From contig NZ_FNOU01000002.1 in NCBI RefSeq assembly GCF_900107125.1, forward strand, positions 186,001-250,000: 64,000 nt of DNA, read 5' to 3'. Of the stretch, positions 17,386 through 25,275 are shown piece after piece; the first letter of the stretch is position 1; every line of letters starts with the position of its first letter. The notes under the pieces were generated by a model, which did no database searches, was not told where the DNA came from, and saw nothing but the letters and a program-made list of their open reading frames with translations. Source of the DNA: Eubacterium barkeri. GTDB taxonomy: Bacteria; Bacillota; Clostridia; Eubacteriales; Eubacteriaceae. The position numbers and the translations under genes are program-made.

Positions 17386-18723
17386 ATGTCACGATTATTT
17401 GGAACAGATGGGGTCAGAGGGGTATTTGGGGAAGAACTCACCATTGATCTTGCCTACAACCTTGGACGATATGGCAGTTATCTCTTAGCAGAAGGCAGCC
17501 ATCACCCTAAAATCGTCATTGGGATGGACACCCGGGAATCCGGAAAACCACTGGAGCAGGCCCTTGTGGAGGGGATTACCTCAGTGGGTGGTGAGGTCAT
17601 ACTTGCTGGCGTTATTCCTACACCAGCTGTTGCCGTCATCACCCGGGAACTTGGTGCCGATGCGGGTATTGTCATCTCTGCATCCCACAACCCCTATCAG
17701 TTTAATGGCATTAAATTCTTTGATGCCCAGGGGTACAAGCTGCCAGATGCATTGGAAGACCACATTGAAGCACTCATTAATGAGTGCGCGGACCTGGACG
17801 GAATAACCGCCAAGGGGAGTGTCAGCACCATCGACCACCCAGAAACCATTTATTTTGACCATATCACAAAGGGCATTATCAAGGATTTAACGGGGGTTAA
17901 GCTGGTACTGGACTGTGCTAACGGTGCTTCTGCACCCATTGCCAAAGGTTTTTTTGAAAGTCTTGGCGCGCAGGTATCCGTTATTGGAGATCAACCCGAT
18001 GGACAAAACATCAATTGCGGCTGTGGCTCAACCTGTCTTAAGAAACTCCAGAAAATGATGGTAGAGTCTGACGCTGACCTGGGTCTGGCCTTTGACGGTG
18101 ATGCCGACCGTTGCCTGGCCGTCGATGAAGAGGGACAAATCATTGATGGCGATGCTATTTTAAATCTCATTGGCCGACATATGAAATCCCAGGGGTGCCT
18201 AAAGAAGGACACCGTCGTCGTCACGGTTATGAGCAACATTGGATTAGATTTTGCATTAAAGGAAGCCGGATGTAAAAGTATTAAAACTCAGGTTGGTGAC
18301 CGGTATGTCCTCGAAGAAATGCGGGCAAATGACTACAATATTGGCGGAGAGCAATCCGGACATGTTATCCTTTTGGATCACAATACCACTGGTGACGGAA
18401 TGTTAACGGCCCTATACCTGGCAACCATTATAAAAGATTCCCCTCAAAAAGCTTCAGAGCTCAATGCTTTGATGACATCGTATCCCCAAGTTTTAGTCAA
18501 TGCCAAAGTTGCAAATACCAAAAAACATGATTATCTCAGTGATGCGGTTATCCAAAATGAAATCCAAAAAGTGGAATCCCATTTTGCCGGACAAGGTCGA
18601 GTCCTCATTCGTCCCTCGGGTACCGAACCATTGGTCCGGGTAATGATTGAAGGAAACAATCAGCAGGAGTTGGAAAAAATTGCCGGAAATTTAGCATCTC
18701 TTATTGAAGAACGATTGGTATAA
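17386..18723 (+). CDS. glmM: Phosphoglucosamine mutase
   Basis: 445-aa alpha-D-phosphohexomutase converting glucosamine-6-phosphate to glucosamine-1-phosphate for UDP-GlcNAc and peptidoglycan. N-terminal FGTDGVRG; phosphoserine loop ISASHNPYQFNGIK (catalytic Ser near residue 100); metal loop FDGDADRCL (about 237-245); C-terminal phosphate-binding RPSGTEPLVRVM. GAGGAGG precedes the ATG. It is third in the murT-gatD-glmM operon and followed by a terminator, then by glmS, the preceding enzyme of the pathway, under its own control. Confidence 0.97.
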   Translation: MSRLFGTDGVRGVFGEELTIDLAYNLGRYGSYLLAEGSHHPKIVIGMDTRESGKPLEQALVEGITSVGGEVILAGVIPTPAVAVITRELGADAGIVISASHNPYQFNGIKFFDAQGYKLPDALEDHIEALINECADLDGITAKGSVSTIDHPETIYFDHITKGIIKDLTGVKLVLDCANGASAPIAKGFFESLGAQVSVIGDQPDGQNINCGCGSTCLKKLQKMMVESDADLGLAFDGDADRCLAVDEEGQIIDGDAILNLIGRHMKSQGCLKKDTVVVTVMSNIGLDFALKEAGCKSIKTQVGDRYVLEEMRANDYNIGGEQSGHVILLDHNTTGDGMLTALYLATIIKDSPQKASELNALMTSYPQVLVNAKVANTKKHDYLSDAVIQNEIQKVESHFAGQGRVLIRPSGTEPLVRVMIEGNNQQELEKIAGNLASLIEERLV

Positions 18724-18738
18724 CAAGTACGATAACGA

Positions 18739-18782
18739 CCAAGTCCCAGCCAGAGTTTAAGGTTAGGACTTGGTTTTTTTTT
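18739..18782 (+). terminator. Terminator after glmM
   Basis: CCAAGTCC (18739-18746) pairs with GGACTTGG (18766-18773), followed by a run of nine T. Confidence 0.9.
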
Positions 18783-18797
18783 GTTTTATGCTATAAT
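18770..18797 (+). promoter_or_regulatory. glmS promoter, overlapping the glmM terminator
   Basis: TTGGTT (18770-18775), 16-bp T-rich spacer, TATAAT (18792-18797). The -35 region lies in the descending arm of the terminator. It gives a leader of roughly 220 nt that contains the ribozyme. Confidence 0.55.
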
Positions 18798-18864
18798 TGA
18801 GCCATTGTCATCATCATATCATTAAAAACAAGGGAGGTTTGACCAGCATAAATGATATGAGGAT

Positions 18865-18997
18865 TGACTTGAGCGCCAGAACTCATGGTTGGTCACCAGA
18901 GATGAGTTGACGAGGACAGGGAGTATCGAAATTTCGGCGGATGCCCTGGATAACATCTTTTAAAACCAAAAAGTGATTCTTGGGACAAAGAAGATGA
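18865..18997 (+). ncRNA. glmS self-cleaving ribozyme-riboswitch
   Basis: The conserved core GCGCCAGAACT starts at 18873, so cleavage is expected between A18872 and G18873. It is followed by GTTGACGAGGA (18906-18916), ATCGAA, TTCGGCGGATGCCC (18933-18946) and the closing P3/P4 elements (ACATCTTT with AAGAAGATG; CCAA with TTGG). Glucosamine-6-phosphate acts as cofactor for self-cleavage, which destabilises glmS mRNA. The positions match the family layout and the gene downstream is glmS. Confidence 0.95.
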
Positions 18998-19021
18998 AAT
19001 CATATGAAAGAGGTGCAGCCT

Positions 19022-20848
19022 ATGTGTGGTATTGTAGGTTATATTGGAAATAAGCAGGCCCAGTCCATTTTAATTGAAGGATTGTCAAAATTAGAATATC
19101 GTGGGTATGACTCTGCGGGGATCGCCGTACGTGATGATAGTGGAGCCATCCATGTTAAGAAGAAAAAAGGCCGACTTAAAAATTTGGAAGAGATTTTAGC
19201 CTTAGACGCTTTAACCGGGAATTCTGGTATTGGCCATACCCGGTGGGCAACTCATGGAGAACCATCGGACATCAATTCCCATCCCCATTGTAGTATTGAT
19301 AATCGGATTGCCATTGTTCATAATGGCATCATCGAAAATTATATTGAATTAAAGGAAGAACTCATTAACCAGGGTCATCTCTTTGTGTCAGATACGGATA
19401 CAGAAGTTGTCGCCCATCTTCTCAATGCACTGTATGACGGTAATTTAGTGTCGACGCTGCTAAAGGCAACCCAGCGATTGAAGGGGTCCTATGCCCTGGG
19501 CATCATGTGTACGGAAGAACCGGACCGCATCGTGGCTGTTCGGAAGGATAGCCCACTCATCGTTGGGGTAGGGGACGGTGAGAACTTTATTGCATCGGAT
19601 ATCCCTGCGATTTTAAGCCATACCCGGGATGTGTATCTTCTTGATAATGATGAAATTGCTGTTTTAACGAAGGACCGTGTTACTGTAATGGATAAATACG
19701 GAGATATTGTTGGTAAACAGATTTTCAAAGTGGATTGGGATCCTGGTGATGCTGAAAAGGGTGGCTACGATCATTTTATGCTTAAAGAGATTAATGAGCA
19801 GCCCCGGGCCATATCAGATACCCTCACCGGAAGATGTTTTCCTGGAAAAATCGTTCTGGATGATGTCAACCTCGATGAAGAGGCAATGAAAAATATCCAT
19901 AAAATCCAGATTGTTTCCTGTGGGACGGCCTATCACGCCGGAATGGTGGGAAAAGCTTACCTGGAAAAATACGCCCGTTTGTCTGTTGAAACGGAAGCGG
20001 CATCTGAATATCGTTATAAGAATCCCATCGTTGATGCCCACACCCTGCTCATCGTTATCAGCCAATCCGGCGAAACCGCCGATACCTTAGCGGCCATTCG
20101 TCTGGCAAAGGAAAATGGTGCGCGTGTATTGGCCATTACCAATGTCGTCGGAAGCTCCATCGCCCGTGAAGCCCATGATGTTTTGTATACCAACGCCGGT
20201 CCGGAAATTGCTGTAGCATCTACAAAGGCTTATATTACCCAGGTAGCCTGCATGTTGATGCTTGCTCTGCATTTAGGAAAGCTTAATGGAACCATCGACG
20301 ATGCCGTCATTGAAGTGGTGACGGATGCCCTTTTGAAAACATCAGATTCAGTTGCCCAGGCCATTGAAAAAAGCCAGATCATCTCTGATATCGCCTATGA
20401 TCACTTTAAAATGGACGATGCGTATTTCATTGGGCGATGCCTGGATTATTACACTTGTATGGAAGGTTCACTGAAGATGAAGGAAGTTTCCTATGTCCAT
20501 TCTGAAGCCTTTGCTGCAGGAGAATTAAAGCATGGACCCATTGCACTTGTTGACGAAGGAACGGTCATTATTGCTGTGTGTACCCAGGAAAATGTTTTTG
20601 ATAAAATGCTTAGTAATATCAAGGAAGTTAAAGCCCGGGGAGCCCATGTCATCGCCATCACCCAAAGCCGGCACACTGAAATTGAATCAGAAGTGGATGA
20701 GGTTTTGTATATTCCGGATATGCTTGATGAAATAACGCCCATTTCTGCCATTGTCTATCTCCAATTACTTGGCTATTATTTAGCTGTTGCCCGAGGATGC
20801 GATGTTGATAAACCGAAGAATCTGGCAAAATCAGTAACCGTTGAATAA
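19022..20848 (+). CDS. glmS: Glutamine-fructose-6-phosphate aminotransferase (isomerizing)
   Basis: 608-aa enzyme making glucosamine-6-phosphate from fructose-6-phosphate and glutamine. The start is set at the ATG whose next codon is the catalytic N-terminal Cys (CGIVGYIG), with AGAGGTG 7 nt upstream; an earlier in-frame ATG at 19004 would bury that Cys. Glutaminase domain (GHTRWATHG, HNGIIENY), then two SIS isomerase domains (SCGTAYHAG, SQSGETADT) and the C-terminal KPKNLAKSVTVE. Controlled by the ribozyme in its leader. Confidence 0.97.
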   Translation: MCGIVGYIGNKQAQSILIEGLSKLEYRGYDSAGIAVRDDSGAIHVKKKKGRLKNLEEILALDALTGNSGIGHTRWATHGEPSDINSHPHCSIDNRIAIVHNGIIENYIELKEELINQGHLFVSDTDTEVVAHLLNALYDGNLVSTLLKATQRLKGSYALGIMCTEEPDRIVAVRKDSPLIVGVGDGENFIASDIPAILSHTRDVYLLDNDEIAVLTKDRVTVMDKYGDIVGKQIFKVDWDPGDAEKGGYDHFMLKEINEQPRAISDTLTGRCFPGKIVLDDVNLDEEAMKNIHKIQIVSCGTAYHAGMVGKAYLEKYARLSVETEAASEYRYKNPIVDAHTLLIVISQSGETADTLAAIRLAKENGARVLAITNVVGSSIAREAHDVLYTNAGPEIAVASTKAYITQVACMLMLALHLGKLNGTIDDAVIEVVTDALLKTSDSVAQAIEKSQIISDIAYDHFKMDDAYFIGRCLDYYTCMEGSLKMKEVSYVHSEAFAAGELKHGPIALVDEGTVIIAVCTQENVFDKMLSNIKEVKARGAHVIAITQSRHTEIESEVDEVLYIPDMLDEITPISAIVYLQLLGYYLAVARGCDVDKPKNLAKSVTVE

Positions 20849-20853
20849 AACCA

Positions 20854-20882
20854 TTGACCTTTATGTCGATTACCGTTAGAAT
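20854..20882 (+). promoter_or_regulatory. Promoter for queuosine-salvage operon
   Basis: TTGACC (20854-20859), 17-bp spacer, TAGAAT (20877-20882), starting only 6 bp after the glmS stop. Transcription would begin about 15 nt before the riboswitch aptamer. Confidence 0.65.
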
Positions 20883-20901
20883 AAAAAAGAACTCAATATT
20901 G

Positions 20902-20985
20902 TGAGAGGTTCGTAACCATCCCTCTATAAAAAACTAGGAAAAACGTACAAAAAAAGGACGGATGGTTACATCGCGTCCTTTTTTG
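20902..20985 (+). promoter_or_regulatory. preQ1-I riboswitch with transcription terminator
   Basis: The aptamer matches the class I preQ1 consensus: AGAGG (20904-20908) pairs with CCTCT (20921-20925), followed by the A-rich tail ATAAAAAACTAGG (20926-20938) that forms the pseudoknot. Downstream, AAAAAGGACG (20951-20960) and CGTCC plus T6 (20974-20984) form a terminator. GTAACCATCC in the aptamer (20912-20921) is perfectly complementary to GGATGGTTAC in the terminator (20960-20969), giving an antiterminator. Ligand binding should fold the aptamer and switch off the two genes below. Confidence 0.9.
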
Positions 20986-21041
20986 CGCGCAAGGGAACAG
21001 AAGCACCACGCCCCAATACATATCACAAAGGAGCCCCAAAA

Positions 21042-22013
21042 ATGAAAACAAAAAACGTCATCATTGACTGTGACCCCGGTATTGACGATGCACTAGCACT
21101 TATGCTGGCCTGCCGCTCACCCCAATTAAATATCCTGGGGGTAACCATTGTCTCTGGAAACACCAGGGGAGAGCAGTGCGCAAAAAACGCGGTCCAAATT
21201 TTAAAGCTGATGGGGCGGGAAGATATCCCTGTTTATTTAGGGGAAACCACCCCTTTAAAGCAAGCATTAAAAACCGCAGAGGACACCCATGCCGATGACG
21301 GTCTAGGGGGGATGGCTGATGGAAACAAGGCGTTTAAGTATCATCTAAACGCCATCGATTTTATTTTAAAAAAACTGCAGTCGGATATACCCATCGATAT
21401 CATTGCCATCGGTCCTTTGACGAATATCGCCCGCTGCCTAGAGCAGGATGCCAAAACCATGGGAAGGCTCCAGACGCTAACAGTGATGGGGGGGGCCTTT
21501 AAAAGTCATGGAAATTGTTCCCCTGTTGCTGAATTTAATTTTTGGGCAGACCCCGATGCTGCGGAATTGGTTTTTGAAAATCTGAATCGTCCCCTCACCA
21601 TGGTAGGCTTAGACGTTACCCGACAGGTTGTCATGACACCCAATTATACCCAGCTTATTCATTACTTTGGAGGGCCCATTGCAGAATGTATTGAAGGGAT
21701 GATTCATTTTTATACGGACTTTCACTGGAAGCAGGAGCAAACCCTTGGAAGTGTGGTCAATGATCCACTGGCCCTGGCCTATTATTTAAACCCAGAATTA
21801 TGTCGGGGAGAGGACTATTATGTCAGCATCGTGACCGAGGGAAAGGCTATTGGAATGAGCATGGTCGATGTTCAGGGTATTGACGGAAGGGCTCCCAATG
21901 CCCATGTATTAACGGAAGTTGATGCTGCTGGCTTTTTCAAATACTTTTTAGGTCAACTTTTCCCCGAACAGAAACAAATAATTTGTGAAATAATTGACGA
22001 TCCAAAATATTAA
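21042..22013 (+). CDS. queK: Nucleoside hydrolase, probable queuosine hydrolase (QueK-like)
   Basis: 323-aa nucleoside hydrolase of the inosine-uridine fold; the N-terminal Ca2+-binding DCDPGIDDALAL (residues 6-17), the SGNTRGEQ segment and VNDPLALAYYL (near 236-246) are intact. The family cleaves N-ribosides to base plus ribose. Position behind a preQ1 riboswitch and before an ECF S-component makes queuosine-to-queuine cleavage the best specific assignment, as described for C. difficile QueK. By sequence alone it could be a general purine/pyrimidine hydrolase. AAAGGAG precedes the ATG. Confidence 0.82.
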   Translation: MKTKNVIIDCDPGIDDALALMLACRSPQLNILGVTIVSGNTRGEQCAKNAVQILKLMGREDIPVYLGETTPLKQALKTAEDTHADDGLGGMADGNKAFKYHLNAIDFILKKLQSDIPIDIIAIGPLTNIARCLEQDAKTMGRLQTLTVMGGAFKSHGNCSPVAEFNFWADPDAAELVFENLNRPLTMVGLDVTRQVVMTPNYTQLIHYFGGPIAECIEGMIHFYTDFHWKQEQTLGSVVNDPLALAYYLNPELCRGEDYYVSIVTEGKAIGMSMVDVQGIDGRAPNAHVLTEVDAAGFFKYFLGQLFPEQKQIICEIIDDPKY

Positions 22014-22028
22014 CAGGAGGTTAAATGA

Positions 22029-22601
22029 ATGAACCATTTGAAGTTGAATCCACAAACCCTTTGCTTTGGGGCCCTGATGATTGGCATTAATATTTTAGGT
22101 GGATTTTTAGCCTTGATGCTCAAGCTTCCCATTTATCTTGATTCCATGGGTACCATCCTGTCCGCTCTGATTCTTGGTCCCCTTGGTGGTGGCCTGGTTG
22201 GCATCTTAACCGCACTGATAAACGGATTAACCTTCGATCCGGTTTCCCTGTATTTTTTACCCGTTCAGCTTTTTATAGGCGTTGCCACGGGCTTGTTATT
22301 TAAAAACGGACGCTTTGAAGGGATTAAGTCCCTTTTATCCATTATCCTCATTGCAGTACTGGTTTCTATGATTTCTTCGATTATTGTCGCCCTCGTTTTT
22401 GATGGTGTGACCTCTTCGGGATCAAGCCTTATTGTTGCGGTCATGAGAAACGTGGGCATCAATCTCTTTGCCTCAGTTTTTTCAACTCAAATTATTACGG
22501 ATATCCTGGATAAAGCCATTGCCTTTGCCATTGCTTTTGCCGCCATAAGAGCCATTCCCCAGATATTTCTGGAACGATTAACCCATAGTAGTTTTAAATA
22601 A
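22029..22601 (+). CDS. qrtT: ECF transporter S-component, probable queuine/preQ1 importer (QrtT-like)
   Basis: 190-aa, very hydrophobic protein with about six transmembrane segments and the S-component pattern (LPIYLDSMGTILSALILGP at 35-53, followed by GGGLVGILTALING). S-components bind the substrate and dock to a shared EcfAAT energizing module encoded elsewhere. Cotranscription with the nucleoside hydrolase under a preQ1 riboswitch argues for import of queuine, queuosine or preQ1. AGGAGG (22015-22020) is 8 nt from the ATG at 22029; an ATG at 22025 is out of frame. Confidence 0.8.
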   Translation: MNHLKLNPQTLCFGALMIGINILGGFLALMLKLPIYLDSMGTILSALILGPLGGGLVGILTALINGLTFDPVSLYFLPVQLFIGVATGLLFKNGRFEGIKSLLSIILIAVLVSMISSIIVALVFDGVTSSGSSLIVAVMRNVGINLFASVFSTQIITDILDKAIAFAIAFAAIRAIPQIFLERLTHSSFK

Positions 22602-22622
22602 TCTCTTTTAGTATCCCTTAAA

Positions 22623-22660
22623 AATCCTAAAGTCGCAGAACGTGACCTTAGGATTTTTTT
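22623..22660. terminator. Bidirectional terminator between qrtT-like gene and recombinase gene
   Basis: AATCCTAA (22623-22630) pairs with TTAGGATT (22648-22655), flanked by A and T runs on both sides. The stop codon of the recombinase gene lies in the stem. It is related in sequence to the ppdK terminator, in inverted orientation. Confidence 0.88.
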
Positions 22661-23649
22661 CTTCCCTTACTTTTAGAAGTTGAAAAATGGGCCAATGGAT
22701 TTTTATATAAAGCATCCCGGACCTCATCGTCTTCAATATGGGTATAGATTTCGGTGGTCGAAATATTCTCGTGGCCTAGGACCTTTTGAAGGGTTCGGAT
22801 ATCCACCTGACCATACTTATGCATCAGGGTTGCTGCTGTATGCCTGAGCTTATGTACTGAAAATTTACTCACATCCAGGCCTGCCTTTTGGATATACTTA
22901 TCCACCATAACCTGAACTGCACGGTTAGAAATAGGCTGCTTCCGGTTACTTAAAAACAAATAATCGGATTCAACCTCCTCCGGGCGGAGCTTGAGATAAT
23001 TTCCAATAGCTTCAATACAGGCATCATTTAAAAAGATATTTCGCTCTTTGTTGCCTTTTCCGATAATATGGAGGGTCTCATCCTGGATATCTGAAAGCTT
23101 AATATGGGTCAGTTCCGAAAGGCGCATTCCACAGTTTAGAAAGAGGGTAATGATTGCCAAATCACGCTCAGCATACCGTCCATCCACGGCCCCGAGGAGG
23201 CTTAAGGCCTCATCTAAGGTCATATAAATGGGGTCACGATGCTTCACCTTTGGAATCTCAAGATTCTGGGTAGGGTCCGCCATATCGATATGGCACACAA
23301 AGGTTAAATAATGATATAGACTTCGAATGGCAGCCGTTTTTCGTTTTCGCGTGCTGTCCACATTATCCAGTGTGTTGGTTGAAAAGCCTAAAAAGGCATA
23401 GATATCCGGTAGGGAAACTTTTTTCAAATAAGGGATATCGATGGTGGTAATTTCGATTTCACCAAAATCAGCAGGGGCATCATCCGTTGAATAGATTTGT
23501 CCACGACGCATCACTAAAAAACGGAAAAATTGGATCAGATCATTCTGGTAGGATTTAATGGTATTGTTGGAATAGCCCTTAACGGAGATGAGATAATCTG
23601 AAAGCTCCAGAATGAGGGGGTTGGATTGGCGGGGTGTATTTTCCTTCAT
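22648..23649 (-). CDS. Tyrosine recombinase (XerC/XerD/XerA-like)
   Basis: 333-aa site-specific recombinase. N-terminal SAM-like core-binding domain (LSDYLISVKGYSNNTIKSY) and C-terminal catalytic domain with Arg in CGMRLSEL (about 191), Lys in GKGNKERN, HxxR in HKLRH (about 280), His in LGHENIS and the nucleophile Tyr in TTEIYTHI (about 310). It carries an insertion in the N-terminal domain (residues 55-75), making it longer than the roughly 300-aa Xer norm. No phage genes are nearby, and zapA lies immediately upstream, so a chromosomal Xer role is more likely than a phage integrase. Confidence 0.9.
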   Translation of the reverse strand: MKENTPRQSNPLILELSDYLISVKGYSNNTIKSYQNDLIQFFRFLVMRRGQIYSTDDAPADFGEIEITTIDIPYLKKVSLPDIYAFLGFSTNTLDNVDSTRKRKTAAIRSLYHYLTFVCHIDMADPTQNLEIPKVKHRDPIYMTLDEALSLLGAVDGRYAERDLAIITLFLNCGMRLSELTHIKLSDIQDETLHIIGKGNKERNIFLNDACIEAIGNYLKLRPEEVESDYLFLSNRKQPISNRAVQVMVDKYIQKAGLDVSKFSVHKLRHTAATLMHKYGQVDIRTLQKVLGHENISTTEIYTHIEDDEVRDALYKNPLAHFSTSKSKGRKKS

Positions 23650-23676
23650 TTGTCCTCTTGTCCTCTCTAAATTCTA

Positions 23677-23710
23677 ATTTATGCGTATAACTTACGTTAT
23701 ACGCATAAAT
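23677..23710. repeat. Perfect 15-bp inverted repeat upstream of recombinase gene
   Basis: ATTTATGCGTATAAC (23677-23691) and GTTATACGCATAAAT (23696-23710) are exact inverted copies separated by TTAC. Read as a recombinase site, it has two 11-bp arms ending in TATAA/TTATA around a 6-bp centre (CTTACG), the dimensions of a dif-type core. It is 28 bp from the recombinase start and has no T-run, so it is not a simple terminator. Confidence 0.7.
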
Positions 23711-23722
23711 ATTTGTGATGGT

Positions 23723-23753
23723 AAAAAGCGGATTGGCATCGCCTCTCCGCTTT
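23723..23753 (-). terminator. Terminator after zapA
   Basis: On the minus strand AAAGCGGA pairs with TCCGCTTT around a 13-nt loop, followed by T5. Confidence 0.75.
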
Positions 23754-23756
23754 GGT

Positions 23757-24269
23757 TTAGTTTTCTTTGGCTTTACTCAATTCGATCTGGCTTTCAAAAA
23801 GTTGGTTCTGTAACTCCAGAATTGATTTGCGGTTTGATTCACTTTCCTGTTTTGCTTGTTTTAAATGTTCCCGATATTGGTTTAAAAGTTCTTCTTTTTC
23901 AGCGATAACATGGTTTAAGGCTTTTTTATCTTTTTCTAAATCCGATATCGTATCCTTTAAAGTATTCACTTCATTTTGGGTGCCCTGAAGCTTTTCTGCC
24001 ATTACATCCATGTGTTTGCTTTCTTCACGCTGTTTCTTTTCAATTTCCACGGCTTCCCGTTTTGTTTCAAACAGCATCTCAGCAATATTCATACACCCTA
24101 GCAGGGAGATTCGAATTGGATTAGTATGGGGATTTTTATCAAGGATGTCATTGAGTTGATTGTTAACAAAGGATGAAATCTCCCGAATATAGGCTTCATT
24201 TTCACCTGCAACAACGGAAAATGTATTGTTCAATAGTCTGAGTTCAATCGATTTATTTGGGTTGCTCAC
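23757..24269 (-). CDS. zapA: Cell division protein ZapA
   Basis: 170-aa cytoplasmic protein that bundles FtsZ filaments. The N-terminal ZapA globular domain (residues 7-60, including a REISSFVNNQLNDIL helix) is followed by an unusually long predicted coiled coil (about 70-168, rich in Glu, Lys, Gln and Leu heptads), longer than the ~100-aa classic ZapA. Starts with GTG; GGAGG lies 10 nt upstream and no ATG is suitably placed. Confidence 0.85.
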   Translation of the reverse strand: MSNPNKSIELRLLNNTFSVVAGENEAYIREISSFVNNQLNDILDKNPHTNPIRISLLGCMNIAEMLFETKREAVEIEKKQREESKHMDVMAEKLQGTQNEVNTLKDTISDLEKDKKALNHVIAEKEELLNQYREHLKQAKQESESNRKSILELQNQLFESQIELSKAKEN

Positions 24270-24348
24270 GCTCTATACCTCCAATTCTACTCTATCTACT
24301 ATTATAGAGAAGTCCATCCACTTTTTCAACCAAATAATGGCAAAGTTT

Positions 24349-25233
24349 TCAGACTTCATCTAAGTAGTTCATGATTTCTGCTTCAGATAATAGACGGTAT
24401 GGGATATGTTCTTTCTGTAAAGCACTAAAGCCAGTTATGCCACTCTCTTTGATGCAGTGTGTTGATATAATCGTCTTTTCATATTGGTTCGCAAATTCAA
24501 GGGTATGCAGCGTTCCACTATTCTCTTCAAATTCTGACGTAATCACAAAATTAGAAGCTGCCGCCTGGAGGCGGTCCCGTTCGATGAACATTCCTGCATT
24601 GGCGATATCATAGGAGGAATATTCGCTGACTAAGCATCCCCCATTTTCAACAATACGCTTTGCTAAACCAATATTTTCCTTGGGTGTGATATTAAGAATA
24701 CTGGAGGGTAGGAAGGCTACGGTTGTGCCCCCAGCATCTAAACAGCCGAGATGGGCGGCGCGGTCGCAGCCTGAAGCCAAACCACTGATGACGACATAAT
24801 CCTTTTCTGCCAGTTGCTTTCCCGCCCAATGGGCAAAGGCACTCCCCTTTTCACTGGGCGCCCGCGTTCCAATAACTGCCGCTCGTTTCGGTAAAGATAA
24901 AGCGGTGATATCACCTTTGTAATAAATCAGATGGGGGCCATCTTTAAACTTCAATACATCTGGAAAATCCTTGGCATAAATACTGGCAACCTGGATATCA
25001 TTATGTTCACAAATGGCAAGGATATTATTCGCCGCGATCCTTGCGTTTAAAAATTCACCGATTGGACTCATCTTAGAGAGTAAATTTAAACGAATGCCAA
25101 TTTCAATTAATTCCATGAAACTAGCATGGTTAAAATCATTGATCTCTTCTAAAATTCTTCCGATCTTTTTCCTTCCCAGCCCCTTTATTTGGGATAGGGC
25201 GATGATACTCCTATTAATTTCTAAAGAATTCAT
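24349..25233 (-). CDS. dprA: DNA-processing protein DprA
   Basis: 294-aa Rossmann-fold protein that protects incoming single-stranded DNA and loads RecA during transformation. N-terminal helical region with a helix-hairpin-helix-like QIKGLGRKKIGRI, then the DprA core with GTRAPSEKG (near 130), SGLASGCDRAAHLG and EYSSYDIANAGMFIERDRL. Competence genes are not adjacent; in clostridia DprA is widespread even where natural transformation is unproven. Confidence 0.9.
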   Translation of the reverse strand: MNSLEINRSIIALSQIKGLGRKKIGRILEEINDFNHASFMELIEIGIRLNLLSKMSPIGEFLNARIAANNILAICEHNDIQVASIYAKDFPDVLKFKDGPHLIYYKGDITALSLPKRAAVIGTRAPSEKGSAFAHWAGKQLAEKDYVVISGLASGCDRAAHLGCLDAGGTTVAFLPSSILNITPKENIGLAKRIVENGGCLVSEYSSYDIANAGMFIERDRLQAAASNFVITSEFEENSGTLHTLEFANQYEKTIISTHCIKESGITGFSALQKEHIPYRLLSEAEIMNYLDEV

Positions 25234-25275
25234 AACGCCATCCTCTCACTCCAAAATTATAGTACTATTCTAACA

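Noticed and set aside
19004-19021. Earlier glmS start codon at 19004
   Set aside because: It would place six residues before the N-terminal catalytic cysteine, which must follow the initiator Met directly.
22648-23649. Phage integrase marking a prophage
   Set aside because: No phage structural, lysis or repressor genes occur nearby and the neighbours (zapA, dprA, pheST) are housekeeping genes; a chromosomal Xer-type recombinase fits better.
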